Positions 23,684-32,780 are shown, counted from the stretch's first letter. The stretch is 44,642 nucleotides of DNA from Hyphomicrobiaceae bacterium (GCA_008933705.1 WBUN01000039.1:1-44642); one strand, 5' to 3'. The notes: generated from the letters alone by a model not told the origin. Made by a program: numbers and translations.

Positions 23684-25093
23684 ATGGCCATGCCAGCCGC
23701 TGCAAGCCAGGAGCCGCGCGGCGACGTCGCCGCCGCCATCGCGGCGCTGCGCCAGCGGTTTGGCGGGCGGCTGCAGACGGGCGCCGAGATCCGGCGGCAG
23801 CACGCCAATGTCATCACCTGGATTCCCAATCAGCCGCCCGATGCCGTCGTTTGGGTGGAGAGCACCGAGGAGGTGCGCCACGTCGTGGACGTGGCCCGCA
23901 CCCGCGGCGTGCCGATCGTTCCCTTTGGGGCCGGCACCTCGCTCGAAGGCCACATCAACGCGCCGCACGGGGGGCTGTCGCTCGACTTCTCGCGCATGAA
24001 CCGCATCCTCGGCGTCAACGAGCGCGATCTCGACTGTGTGGTGGAGCCCGGCGTCTCGCGCAGGCAGCTCAACGACCATCTGCGCGACATGGGCCTGTTC
24101 TTCCCCATCGATCCTGGTGCCGAGGAGGCCACCATCGGCGGCATGGCCTCGACGCGCGCGTCGGGCACCACCGCCGTGCGCTACGGCACCATGCGCGAGA
24201 ACGTGCTGAACGTGACGGCGGTCATGGCCGACGGCTCGCTGGTGAAGACGGCGCAGCGGGCGCGCAAGTCGGCTGCCGGCTACGACCTCACGCGTCTGAT
24301 GGTGGGCGCGGAGGGTACACTTGGGCTTATCACCGAGCTCACCGTGCGCCTCTACGGCATCCCGGACAGGATCGTCGCTGCGGTCTGTCCCTTTCGGACG
24401 CTGGAAGGCGCCTGCAACGCCGTGATCCAGGCGATCCAGCTCGGGCTCGGCGCCGCCCGCATGGAGATCATGGACACCATCGCCGTGCGCGCCGTCAACA
24501 ACCACTCCAAGCTCTCGCTGGACGAGAAGCCCACCCTGTTCCTGGAGTTCCACGGCACCGAGGCCGGCACCCGCGACCAGGTCGAGACCTTCCGCCAGAT
24601 CGCTGAATGCGAGGGTGCGATCCGGTTCGACTGGGCGGAGCGGCCGGAGGATCGCAGCCGGCTGTGGAGGGCGCGGCACGACGCCTATTGGGCCGTCAAG
24701 ACCACTTGGCCAGGCCGCGACACGCTCGCCACCGACGTGTGCGTGCCGATCTCGCGGCTGGCCGAGTGCCTGTTGGAAACCGAGGCGGACATCCGGTCGC
24801 TCGGGCTGATCGCGCCCATCGTCGGCCATGCGGGCGACGGCAACTTCCACGCCCAGCCGATGGTCGACCGCTCGAACCCCAGGGAGATGGTCGCATTGGA
24901 CACGTTCCTCGATCGCCTCGCCCGACGCGCCATCGCGCTTGAGGGCACCTGCACCGGCGAGCACGGCATCGGCCAGGGCAAGATGAAGTACCTTAAGGCG
25001 GAGCTCGGCGAGGGCGTTGCGGTGATGCGCGCGATCAAGGCGGCGGTCGATCCACTCAATATCTTCAATCCTGGGAAGATCCTGCCGATGTAG
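23684..25093 (+). CDS. FAD-linked 2-hydroxyacid oxidoreductase (GlcD/D-lactate dehydrogenase type)
   Basis: 469 residues of the VAO/PCMH flavoprotein family. N-terminal FAD-binding half: VPIVPFGAGTSLEGHINAPH, then DPGAEEATIGGMASTRASGT; C-terminal half with the metal and substrate motifs GHAGDGNFHA and GTCTGEHGIGQGKMKYL, ending NIFNPGKILPM. Such enzymes oxidise D-2-hydroxyacids to 2-oxo acids and pass electrons to the respiratory chain. Between hpd and hmgA the likely substrate is D-4-hydroxyphenyllactate (or phenyllactate), giving the substrate of Hpd; this is inference from position. No GlcE or GlcF partner is present. Confidence 0.88.
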   Translation: MAMPAAASQEPRGDVAAAIAALRQRFGGRLQTGAEIRRQHANVITWIPNQPPDAVVWVESTEEVRHVVDVARTRGVPIVPFGAGTSLEGHINAPHGGLSLDFSRMNRILGVNERDLDCVVEPGVSRRQLNDHLRDMGLFFPIDPGAEEATIGGMASTRASGTTAVRYGTMRENVLNVTAVMADGSLVKTAQRARKSAAGYDLTRLMVGAEGTLGLITELTVRLYGIPDRIVAAVCPFRTLEGACNAVIQAIQLGLGAARMEIMDTIAVRAVNNHSKLSLDEKPTLFLEFHGTEAGTRDQVETFRQIAECEGAIRFDWAERPEDRSRLWRARHDAYWAVKTTWPGRDTLATDVCVPISRLAECLLETEADIRSLGLIAPIVGHAGDGNFHAQPMVDRSNPREMVALDTFLDRLARRAIALEGTCTGEHGIGQGKMKYLKAELGEGVAVMRAIKAAVDPLNIFNPGKILPM

Positions 25094-25212
25094 GGAGATC
25101 ACCGATCCCTGCCAATTACATCGGCCATCTCGACGTCCTCATGGAAGCGGTAACACGAGCCCCGCGCCGATACTTGAACCGTACTCTTGCCTAACCTCAT
25201 CAGGAGTCACAG

Positions 25213-26574
25213 ATGTCGAAGGTCTCCACGAAGCGCCCCGCCCGTGAGCGCGCCGTCTCGATCGCCGACGGCAACAAGGGCTACATGTCGGGATTCGGCA
25301 ACGGCTTCGAAACCGAGGCGCTGCCCGGCGCCCTTCCGATCGGCCGCAACAGCCCGCAACAATGCCCTTACGGACTCTATGCTGAGCAACTATCCGGATC
25401 GCCGTTCACAGCGCCGCGGGTGTCGAACGAGCGCTCCTGGCTCTACCGCATCCGGCCGACCGTGAAGCACTGGGGCCGCTTTGAGAAGATTGCGAGCGGC
25501 CTGTGGGAGACCGCGCCGGCCAACGCCTTCGAGATGCCGATTCAGCCGCTGCGCTGGAACCCGCCGGAGATTCCCAGCGAGCGCCTTACCTTGCTGCGGG
25601 GGGTCCGCACCATAACGACCGCCGGCGACGCCGGAACCCTGGCCGGCATGGGCGCGCACATCTATCTCATCACGCAATCGATGGTGGACGAATACTTCTA
25701 CAACGCGGACGGCGAGATGATGTTCGTGCCGCAGCAGGGGGCCCTGCGGCTCCGCACGGAGTTCGGCGTCATCGACCTGGAGCCCTGCGAGATCGCCGTG
25801 ATCTCGCGCGGCGTCAAGATCCGCGTCGAGTTGGCCCAAGGCACGACGGCCGCCCGCGGCTACATCTGCGAGAACTACGGGGGCTCCTTCACGTTGCCCG
25901 AACGCGGTCCAATCGGCGCCAACTGCCTGGCGAACCAGCGCGATTTTCTGACCCCGGTGGCCAGCTATGAGGACAAGGACGGTCCCTGCATCATGACCGT
26001 CAAATGGGGTGGAAGCTTCTGGCGTACGGAGCTCGCGCACTCACCGCTCGATGTGGTCGCATGGCATGGCAACTACGCGCCATACAAGTATGACCTGAGG
26101 CACTACTCGCCGGTCGGACCGGTCCTTTACGACCACGCCGACCCGTCGATCTTCACCGTGCTGACCTCTCCTTCGGAGGTTCCCGGCACGGCCAACATCG
26201 ACTTCGTCTGCTTCTGCGACCGCTGGATGGTCGCCGAGAACACCTTCCGGCCGCCCTGGTACCACATGAACGTGATGAGCGAATTCATGGGGCTGATCCA
26301 CGGCCAATACGATGCGAAACCGCACGGGTTCATGCCGGGCGGCATGTCGCTGCACAACACCATGCTTCCGCACGGCCCGGACGCAGAGGCCTTCGAGCAC
26401 GCGCGCACCATGGAGCTGAAGCCCCAGCGACAGACGGACACGCTGGCCTTCATGTTCGAGACCAGGTTTCCGCAGCGCGTCACGAAATACGCCGCGGAAG
26501 AGGCCAGCCTGCAAAGCGACTATATCGACTGTTGGCGGGACATCAGGAAGCACTTTGATCCAAGGAAGCGCTGA
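25213..26574 (+). CDS. hmgA: Homogentisate 1,2-dioxygenase
   Basis: 453 residues. It opens the homogentisate ring to maleylacetoacetate. The family start [19 protein letters not shown] is present, and the Fe ligands are predicted as H351 and E357 ([15 protein letters not shown]) and H387 ([11 protein letters not shown]) by the spacing of the known enzyme. AGGAG precedes ATG 25213. It stands 119 nt after the oxidase gene and 115 nt before fahA. Confidence 0.95.
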   Translation: MSKVSTKRPARERAVSIADGNKGYMSGFGNGFETEALPGALPIGRNSPQQCPYGLYAEQLSGSPFTAPRVSNERSWLYRIRPTVKHWGRFEKIASGLWETAPANAFEMPIQPLRWNPPEIPSERLTLLRGVRTITTAGDAGTLAGMGAHIYLITQSMVDEYFYNADGEMMFVPQQGALRLRTEFGVIDLEPCEIAVISRGVKIRVELAQGTTAARGYICENYGGSFTLPERGPIGANCLANQRDFLTPVASYEDKDGPCIMTVKWGGSFWRTELAHSPLDVVAWHGNYAPYKYDLRHYSPVGPVLYDHADPSIFTVLTSPSEVPGTANIDFVCFCDRWMVAENTFRPPWYHMNVMSEFMGLIHGQYDAKPHGFMPGGMSLHNTMLPHGPDAEAFEHARTMELKPQRQTDTLAFMFETRFPQRVTKYAAEEASLQSDYIDCWRDIRKHFDPRKR

Positions 26575-26582
26575 AAGCTTCT

Positions 26583-26611
26583 GGCGCCCTCGCATCGAAT
26601 GCGACGGCGCC
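26583..26611. other. Hairpin between hmgA and fahA
   Basis: GGCGCC (26583-26588) C TCGCAT (26590-26595), loop CGA, ATGCGA (26599-26604) C GGCGCC (26606-26611): two perfect 6-bp arms separated by a C-C mismatch. No T-run follows, so it is not a standard intrinsic terminator; it could reduce read-through or stabilise the hmgA message. Confidence 0.5.
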
Positions 26612-26689
26612 GCCGGACCTGAAGAGCGATCTTGCCAGGCGCGCTCCGGGCGGCACTGGCGCGCGTGACGGCAGTAGAGAAAGACAACG

Positions 26690-27988
26690 ATGCCCGCACT
26701 CAATGCCACGCATGATTCGAACCTGAAGAGCTGGATCGCGACAGCTAATGCAGAAGGATGCAGTTTTCCGATCCAGAACCTGCCATTCGGCGTATTCAGC
26801 ACCGCTGATCGGTCTGCCCCACGCATCGGCGTGGCCATCGGAGATCGGATCCTCGACCTCGCCGTAATCGAGGAGGCTGGGCTCGTGCGGCCCCGCGACG
26901 GGTCGCCAGTATTCGCGAGTTCATCCCTCAACAGCTTTATGGGCTTGGGTCCAGCGATCTGGAGCAGGACACGTGCACGACTGAGCGCACTTCTTGCAAC
27001 CGGAAATGCAGAGCTTCGCGACAGTGAGGTACTTCGATCCAAGGCTTTGATCAGCCAGAGCACGGCTGTGCTGCACCTCCCCATCGACGTCCGCGGCTAC
27101 ACCGACTTCTATGCCTCGAAAGAGCACGCGACCAATGTCGGACGCATGTTCCGCGATCCCGACAATGCGCTGTTGCCGAACTGGCTGCACATTCCGATCG
27201 CGTACAACGGGCGCGCGAGCACGGTCGTTGTCAGCGGCACACCCGTGCGCCGTCCGCTTGGCCAGATCAAGTTGCCAGGCACCGATGCGCCAGTCCTTGC
27301 TTCCTCCCGCAAGCTCGATTTCGAGCTTGAGATAGGCGCAATCGTCGGCACGGCGAGCCCGATGGGCAGGCCGCTCACGATGTCGAACGCCGAGGCCGCG
27401 ATCTTTGGCTATGTGCTCCTCAATGACTGGAGCGCGCGCGACATCCAGCAATGGGAGTACGTGCCCCTCGGTCCATTCCAGTCCAAGGCGTTCGCGACCT
27501 CTATCTCGCCCTGGGTTGTGACGGCAGAGGCTCTTCAGCCGTTCCGCGTCGCGGGGCCCAAGCAGGTGCCAGAGCCGTTGCCTTACCTGCGCCAGAGCCA
27601 ACCCAACAACTACGACATCCAGCTCGAGGTCACGCTTGAGCCCGAGCACCATGATGCGCGGGCGACCACGATCTGCCGCACAAACTTCAAGGACATGTAC
27701 TGGTCGAGCGCGCAACAGCTTGCTCACCACGCCCTCTGCGGCTGTGCCATGCAGGTTGGCGACCTTCTGGGCTCAGGTACGATCAGCGGAGCAGACCCGG
27801 CCTCCTACGGCAGCATGCTTGAGCTGTCGTGGAACGGCAGCCGCCCGATCCATCTTGCAGGAGGCGGCGAGCGCTGCTTCCTCGAGGACGGCGACGAGAT
27901 CGCGATCAGCGGCTGGTCTCAAGGCGACGGCTTCCGCATAGGGTTCGGCGAGGTTCGCAGCCGGGTTCTGCCAGCTCACCCCGTTTGA
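26690..27988 (+). CDS. fahA: Fumarylacetoacetase
   Basis: 432 residues. It splits fumarylacetoacetate to fumarate and acetoacetate, the last step of the homogentisate route. N-terminal SH3-like domain (FPIQNLPFGVFST) and catalytic domain with DFYASKEHATNVGRMFRD, LDFELEIGAIVG (acidic metal ligands), LLNDWSARDIQQWEYVPLGP, and GSGTISGADPASYGSMLEL. Full length for the eukaryotic-type FAH. The frameshifted maiA follows after 25 nt. Confidence 0.94.
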   Translation: MPALNATHDSNLKSWIATANAEGCSFPIQNLPFGVFSTADRSAPRIGVAIGDRILDLAVIEEAGLVRPRDGSPVFASSSLNSFMGLGPAIWSRTRARLSALLATGNAELRDSEVLRSKALISQSTAVLHLPIDVRGYTDFYASKEHATNVGRMFRDPDNALLPNWLHIPIAYNGRASTVVVSGTPVRRPLGQIKLPGTDAPVLASSRKLDFELEIGAIVGTASPMGRPLTMSNAEAAIFGYVLLNDWSARDIQQWEYVPLGPFQSKAFATSISPWVVTAEALQPFRVAGPKQVPEPLPYLRQSQPNNYDIQLEVTLEPEHHDARATTICRTNFKDMYWSSAQQLAHHALCGCAMQVGDLLGSGTISGADPASYGSMLELSWNGSRPIHLAGGGERCFLEDGDEIAISGWSQGDGFRIGFGEVRSRVLPAHPV

Positions 27989-28013
27989 CCACACTGGGCG
28001 CGGGAGGTTCGAG

Positions 28014-28656
28014 ATGCCCTATACACTCTACACATACTGGCGGTCGTCGGCGGCTTACAGAGTCCGAATTGCGCTCAATCTCAAAGGCATTCCGTATGAA
28101 GCCGCTCTGATCCATCTCGTGCGCGATGGCGGCGAGCACTTGCTGCCAGCATTCCGCGCGATCAATCCAGCGGCGGCAGTTCCCGCATTGCGGGTCGACG
28201 GCGCAGGCGTCCTGACGCAATCACTCGCCATCATCGAATATCCTGAAGAAGCGCATCCTGAGCCGGCGTTGCTACCGCGCGACGCGATCGAAAGGGCGAA
28301 GGTTCGAGCCGCAGCCCAGCTCATTGCTTGCGACATCCACCCGGTCAACAATCTTCGCGTGATCCAGCATCTCAATCCAGTCTCGGGCAATCCCAGGAGT
28401 CTACCGCTGCCTGGATGCGGCATTGGATGAAGACCGGCCTTGGGGCCTATGCAAATCTCACTGACCCGGCCGCGACCTTTAGCTTCGGGGAGACGCCCAC
28501 CCTCGCCGATCTGTGCCTCGTGCCGCAACTCTACAACGCCACGCGTTGGCACTTGACATGACCGGCCTCGAGCGGCTCGTAGCCATAGAGCAACGCTGTC
28601 TTGCTCTGCCCGCCTTCGCAAGGGCCGCTCCCGAAGCACAGCCAGACGCCGAATAG
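28014..28656 (+). pseudogene. maiA: Maleylacetoacetate isomerase, two frameshifts
   Basis: The frame from ATG 28014 gives YTLYTYWRSSAAYRVRIALN (the zeta-class GST motif SSxxxRVRIAL) up to CDIHPVNNLRVIQHL. Near 28375 the match moves to another frame (GQSQESTAAWMRHWMKTGLG, TPTLADLCLVPQLYNATRW), and near 28550 to a third (LDMTGLERLVAIEQRCLALP, then AFARAAPEAQPDAE and TAG at 28654). Repaired, the protein would be about 213 residues, the usual length. Two separate shifts make sequencing error less likely than for a single one. Its loss would block conversion of maleylacetoacetate unless another isomerase or glutathione chemistry substitutes. Confidence 0.87.
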
Positions 28657-28915
28657 CGCATCCACCTCGACGCGACGCTGGTGCGTAACCCGGGCGCCAT
28701 CGAAGCGGCGCGCGCGGCGGCAGCAACGGCGCGCGCCGACGAGGTCCTTAAGGCGGGCGCGGACAAGAAGAGGGGCTCGCCCGGTGATTAGATGATCCAA
28801 TGGCGGGCGCCGGAGGAGGCGTCGCTCTGCAAGCCTAGTGCGGATCAGGCCCGATGGTCCCGTGCTCGGACGCGCACTTCAGACGCGGACGGTACAGGCC
28901 TTTGTTGCCGCGTCG

Positions 28916-28938
28916 GGCTTGCTGAAGGTCAGCAAGCC
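28916..28938. repeat. Perfect 10-bp hairpin
   Basis: GGCTTGCTGA (28916-28925), loop AGG, TCAGCAAGCC (28929-28938). There is no T-run on either side that would make it a normal terminator. It stands alone in the non-coding junction. Confidence 0.6.
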
Positions 28939-29211
28939 TGTGCAGCGCTTGCCTTGGCTTCGGTTTTCCGTCACGGAGCCCAACTACCGTGGAGCTGAGA
29001 AAACGCTCTTCACGCAGCCAAGCCGCGGGCTACATGGGCGCACTTTGAAAGAGCATCCTGAACTCCAGTATTCCCTTCAACAATTGCGCGCAGGACACGC
29101 AAAAAAGATCGCCCTTATCATGCAATCGACTGGCGCGCCTCATGGCCTTGGAGGCCCTACGCCGCGCTCCTTCTCTCGGCTTCTCTCCCGGTCCTTGGGC
29201 GTCCCGCGTTT

Positions 29212-29230
29212 TCCCGGTTTTCCCAATTGA
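29212..29230 (+). repeat. Left copy of direct repeat framing the recombinase
   Basis: TTCCCGGTTTTCCCAATTG; the right copy at 31137-31155 differs at one base (T to C at position 8). The left copy is 237 nt before the recombinase start. Confidence 0.65.
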
Positions 29231-29329
29231 GCGTTGACCCAGTCATTGCAATTCTCGTCGGGAAGTCGCCCACGAGACCGATGCACTGACTCGTGGCTGT
29301 CCCAATCATTCGCTGACTGCGCTCTGATG

Positions 29330-29524
29330 TTCCTTCGACCCTCACAACCGCCTCAAACACCACGGCGGCCTATCCGCGAAATTCTACACGATCTCGCACG
29401 TACGCTTGCGCGTCAGATGGCGCGGGAGGACTATGCGGCCGAGCAAGCGAAGGAGCGCGCAGCGATATGCGAGTCGCCATCTACGCCCGGTTCAGTTCGG
29501 ACCTTCAAGACGTCAGATCGATAA
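29330..29524 (+). CDS. Small hypothetical protein overlapping the recombinase start
   Basis: 64 residues from ATG 29330, MFLRPSQPP then a charged helix (IREILHDLARTLARQMARED, YAAEQAKERAA). It overlaps the recombinase start by 58 nt in another frame. Small helical proteins of this kind often precede large serine recombinases in Hyphomicrobiales, which is why I list it. No function is known, and the start is uncertain. Confidence 0.4.
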   Translation, partial: FLRPSQPPQTPRRPIREILHDLARTLARQMAREDYAAEQAKERAAICESPSTPGSVRTFKTSDR

Positions 29525-31170
29525 CGGACCGGGTTGCGGCAGCGCGCGATCACGCAACGCGACAGGGTTGGCAGGTTGTCAGCGAGTTCTCTGATGCCGC
29601 GATTTCGGGCGCCTCGCTCCACAACCGTCCAGGTTTGCTTGACCTCCTGGCGGCCGCTCAGGGGCGCGAATTCGATGCAGTTCTGACGGAATCGATCGAT
29701 CGTTTGTCCCGGGATCTCGAGGACATCGCAGGTCTGCATAAGCGGCTCGCGTACTGGGGCGTCAAGATCGTGACACTGGCCGACGGTGAGGTCGGCAAGC
29801 TCCACGTTGGTCTTAAGGGAATCATCGCCTCGGTCTACCTCGACGACTTGGCGCAGAAGACCCGACGTGGCCAGGTTGGCCGTGTGCGCGCCGGGCGGAT
29901 CCCGGGTGGTCGCAGCTACGGCTATGACGTTGCTACCATCGGTGAGGATCGCGGGCAGCGAACGATCAACCAGGCCGAGGCCGAGATCATCCGGCGGATC
30001 TTTCGCGAGTACGTCGATGGCAATTCCGCGCTGGAGATTGCCGGTCGGCTCAACCGTGAAAGAATCGCAGCACCGCGTAGTCGCGAGTGGAACGCGTCTA
30101 CAATCAACGGGAGCCGAAAGCGGCTCAACGGCATCATCAACAACAGGCTCTACATCGGGAAGATTGTTTACAATCGGCAGCGGTTCATCAAGGACCCCCA
30201 GACGGGGCGCCGGCAGGCGCGGCCGAATTCGCCGTCCGAGTGGCTCGAACAGGATGTGCCTGAGTTAGCCATTGTTCCAATCGAGCTGTTCGAGGCGGCG
30301 CAGCAGCGTCGGAGTCGCTACAGCTGTACCAAGCTCAGCCACAGACGACGCCCCAAGCACCTGCTGTCTGGTCTGGCGCATTGCGGGTGTTGCGGCGCCT
30401 CGATGATCATCGTCCGCGAGGATCGGGTTGGCTGCTCAGCGCGCATCAACAAGAGCACCTGCGACAATCGCCGAACGATTCGGCTCGCGGAGATCGAGCA
30501 GCGAATTCTCAAGGTGCTCCAGGAGCACCTTCTGACGCCGGACGTGGTTGCCTCGGCGATCGAAGCTTTTCGGCTTGAGCGCGAGCGCCTTGCGAGAGGC
30601 CAAGCGAAGGCACGACGGACAGCCGAACGCGAGCTGGCTGCGGTGATGCGGAAAATCTCCGGGGTCATTGCTGCTATCGAAGCAGGCGGGGATCCAAGAT
30701 CCCTGGCGGACCGGATCAACGAGCTGGAGGCGGAGCGGCGCAGCATCGAGGGGCGGCTGCCTTCACGTGGTGCTGATGAGGTTTTCGCACTCCATCCGAG
30801 GACGGCGGAGCGCTACAAGGAGCGTGTAGCTGAGATTCATCGCGCTCTGTCGAAGGGTGATGAGGCCGCGCGCGAAGCGGTCGAACTGGTACGCGAGCTC
30901 ATCGACCGGATCGTCGTCACGCCGACCGACGAGGGCGAGCCGATGAACCTGGAACTGGTTGGAAATGTCGCGGCGCTTCTTGAGGAAAGACGTCCGAACG
31001 CAGGCGCGATAGTGGCTGTAGCGGGCCCCCGCAACCATCACTATCGCGCCGCGGCTTACCGTCGTACCGGCGGCGCCCAGATATTGCCGATGCGACCACG
31101 GCCAACTTCCCGTCGCCTCGCCGCGCATCCCTCGTATTCCCGGCTTTCCCAATTGCGGCGGGCAGCATAA
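29467..31170 (+). CDS. Large serine recombinase
   Basis: 567 residues. The N-terminal resolvase domain begins MRVAIYARFSSDLQ with the catalytic Ser (residue 10), then ESIDRLSRDLEDIAGLH. It is followed by the recombinase domain (GRSYGYDVATIGEDRGQRTI, NRLYIGKIVYNRQRF), a zinc ribbon (GLAHCGCCGASMI to GCSARINKSTCDNRR), and a long coiled coil (residues about 375-430). This is the layout of large serine integrases of phages, conjugative elements and cassette transposons. Both sides carry a 19-bp direct repeat, the right one overlapping the last codons. The 64-residue ORF before it is probably co-transcribed. Confidence 0.9.
   Translation: MRVAIYARFSSDLQDVRSITDRVAAARDHATRQGWQVVSEFSDAAISGASLHNRPGLLDLLAAAQGREFDAVLTESIDRLSRDLEDIAGLHKRLAYWGVKIVTLADGEVGKLHVGLKGIIASVYLDDLAQKTRRGQVGRVRAGRIPGGRSYGYDVATIGEDRGQRTINQAEAEIIRRIFREYVDGNSALEIAGRLNRERIAAPRSREWNASTINGSRKRLNGIINNRLYIGKIVYNRQRFIKDPQTGRRQARPNSPSEWLEQDVPELAIVPIELFEAAQQRRSRYSCTKLSHRRRPKHLLSGLAHCGCCGASMIIVREDRVGCSARINKSTCDNRRTIRLAEIEQRILKVLQEHLLTPDVVASAIEAFRLERERLARGQAKARRTAERELAAVMRKISGVIAAIEAGGDPRSLADRINELEAERRSIEGRLPSRGADEVFALHPRTAERYKERVAEIHRALSKGDEAAREAVELVRELIDRIVVTPTDEGEPMNLELVGNVAALLEERRPNAGAIVAVAGPRNHHYRAAAYRRTGGAQILPMRPRPTSRRLAAHPSYSRLSQLRRAA
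31137..31155 (+). repeat. Right copy of direct repeat framing the recombinase
   Basis: TTCCCGGCTTTCCCAATTG, lying inside the last codons of the recombinase gene. The two copies are 1.9 kb apart in the same orientation. Confidence 0.65.
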
Positions 31171-31227
31171 CTCCCGATCCTCAGGCGCGAGCGGGCCTGC
31201 ACTGCTGCGGCCCTGCATTTCGGGCAT

Positions 31228-31473
31228 TTGGGCTCTGCCTTGATCGAGCGACTCGAGCGCGCACTCGCCCTCGCGGCCTACATCGTGCTTCGGCATGGGC
31301 CGCTCTATGCGCCGTACATCGACCGCCTGGAGAAGGAGCTCGAGGCTGCGCGGCGCAACGATCCTACAGAGCGCGCAAGACGGATACTCGAAACCTACAC
31401 GCTGGAAGGTGGTCGAAATGCAATCCGCTCGAGCCAATCACGCTTGTGCTCCAGCGATGGGCCCACGCCATAG
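31228..31473 (+). CDS. Small hypothetical protein of the integration module
   Basis: Up to 81 residues, probably starting at TTG 31228 or TTG 31240: ALIERLERALALAAYIVLRH, then YAPYIDRLEKELEAARR and ARRILETY. The helical pattern with ERLERAL and a second amphipathic helix is shared, as I recall, by short conserved proteins near recombinases in Rhizobiales. It converges with and overlaps the end of the integrase gene by 79 bases. Function unknown. Confidence 0.5.
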   Translation: MGSALIERLERALALAAYIVLRHGPLYAPYIDRLEKELEAARRNDPTERARRILETYTLEGGRNAIRSSQSRLCSSDGPTP

Positions 31474-32723
31474 CGCGGTCTCGACCACTTGTGCCCCATC
31501 AGGCAGGCGATGATCTTGTCGGGCGCATCAACTGCGGTCAGCCGATCCTCGAATGTATGTCGCAGCGAATAGAGCGATTGCCCGGGTTGCGGTCGAAGTC
31601 CTCGCACATCGAGAGCCTTGTTCACCAGCGCAGAAAGAGCATCCGCCTTGTCCCGGTAGCGGGGGAAGCCGTCAGGCTGCTCGCGCATGGCCATCAGCGC
31701 AACGCCGACAAGCGGAATCTCGCGCTTGGATTGGGCCGTCTTCACATCCCGCCCTTCCGGCACGACGCAGATGTGGGGCACTGCGGCATCCAGCCGGATT
31801 GTCGTACGAGACAGTCCGATTGCTTCCGAGAGCCGCAGCCCCGTCTCGACCACGAGATAGACGACGCGACGTGCCTCCGGGTTCAGGTCGTCGAACATGC
31901 CATCCACAAGAATGCGGTCTTGGACGAATGCTGGCGCGAAGGCGAGGCGCTGGCCGTCCCTACCGCCACCAATGCGGGTGCGTTCGAAGATGGCGGGCAG
32001 GTTGAGCTGTCTGCTTTCATTGATGGCACGGAACATCGTGGCAATGTGGCCGATGCACTTGTTGGCGGTGCCGATCTCGATCCGGCCCGCCACAACACGG
32101 TCTTGCCAGTGTGAACGCAGCTTGAGCGCATCGGAGCGCGTCAGCGTGGTGATCGGCCGGCTGCCCACAAGCTCGACGAATACATTGAGCGCGGTCTCTC
32201 TTGGCTTGCGCCACTTCTTCTTCTGCCGCTCCGACTTCGATGCGAGCGAGGCACGCACGATCTGTTCGAACTCATCGACCATGGTGTCGACCATGATCGC
32301 TGGCGCCGTCTCGCCGCCCAACACGGCGGTGACCTCAGGCGCGCTATCCTTCGTTTTCCGTAAGGCAAGCGTCTCGAAGCGACGCAGAATGTCCTCGATC
32401 GGCAGGCTCGGCGCCGCCTCGGCCACCGGCACATAGTTCAGACCCAGCGACTTGGCGCGGTTGCAAGCATGCTGGTATCTCGCCTCCGCATCTGGATCCC
32501 GACCGCGCCGCTTGTCCTTCCAGTATCGCAACAGCTCTGCATGCAGCTTGGTCACGACCTCGGCTGCTCTGATGCCACGCGGGTCGTCGACGATGCGAAT
32601 ACCCGTGCTGATCCGAACGGGGTTCCTGCGGTCGTACGCGGTGAATTCGCCCGGAACTCTCCGTACCAGGAACCAGAAGCCTTTGAGCTTGTGCGGGCGG
32701 GCCGCCTCGACCGGCCGAGCCAT
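31395..32723 (-). CDS. Tyrosine-type site-specific integrase
   Basis: 442 residues from ATG 32723. The N-terminal third (LKGFWFLVRRVPGEFTAYDR) resembles the arm-binding and adapter region of DUF6538-type integrases. The catalytic domain holds VETGLRLSEAIGLSRTTI (Arg I), SLYSLRHTFEDRL (box II with Tyr in place of the first His, common in this subfamily), LMGHKW (second His/Trp) and a tyrosine in RPRYGVGPSL. The gene points away from tRNA-Glu, and its start is 107 bp from the tRNA 3' end, the arrangement of integrated islands and phages that use tRNA genes as attB. The element would extend to the left, over part or all of the accessory region. Confidence 0.88.
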   Translation of the reverse strand: MARPVEAARPHKLKGFWFLVRRVPGEFTAYDRRNPVRISTGIRIVDDPRGIRAAEVVTKLHAELLRYWKDKRRGRDPDAEARYQHACNRAKSLGLNYVPVAEAAPSLPIEDILRRFETLALRKTKDSAPEVTAVLGGETAPAIMVDTMVDEFEQIVRASLASKSERQKKKWRKPRETALNVFVELVGSRPITTLTRSDALKLRSHWQDRVVAGRIEIGTANKCIGHIATMFRAINESRQLNLPAIFERTRIGGGRDGQRLAFAPAFVQDRILVDGMFDDLNPEARRVVYLVVETGLRLSEAIGLSRTTIRLDAAVPHICVVPEGRDVKTAQSKREIPLVGVALMAMREQPDGFPRYRDKADALSALVNKALDVRGLRPQPGQSLYSLRHTFEDRLTAVDAPDKIIACLMGHKWSRPRYGVGPSLEHKRDWLERIAFRPPSSV

Positions 32724-32729
32724 GAGTTT

Positions 32730-32780
32730 GTTGCCCCATTTGTTGCACCTCGAAGCGCATCTGGCGCCGGGTGGGGCAAC
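32730..32780. repeat. Inverted repeat between the integrase gene and tRNA-Glu
   Basis: GTTGCCCCA (32730-32738) and TGGGGCAAC (32772-32780), a perfect 9-bp inverted repeat 33 bases apart, just upstream of the integrase start. Such arms fit an integrase or excisionase arm-binding site, or an operator of the integrase promoter. Confidence 0.5.

Larger units (their letters stand above)
28657..29329. other. Gene-poor junction between the catabolic cluster and the recombinase module
   Basis: No gene is recognised. The first 140 bases continue the final maiA frame past its stop (IHLDATLVRNPGAIEAARAA, ending at a TAG near 28792), without similarity I can name. Further right are a perfect hairpin and one of two direct repeats that frame the serine recombinase. 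An open frame at 28838-29230 has no convincing family or start. Confidence 0.4.

Noticed and set aside
22958-25102. A 714-codon open frame on the minus strand
   Set aside because: It lies opposite hpd and the FAD oxidase, both clearly coding, and its residues (rich in Arg, Ala, His, Asp) match no family; it is an antisense shadow of GC-rich codons.
28657-28795. Continuation of maiA beyond its TAG as a fusion
   Set aside because: The maiA family ends normally just before the TAG; the extension has no homology I recognise and is probably chance.
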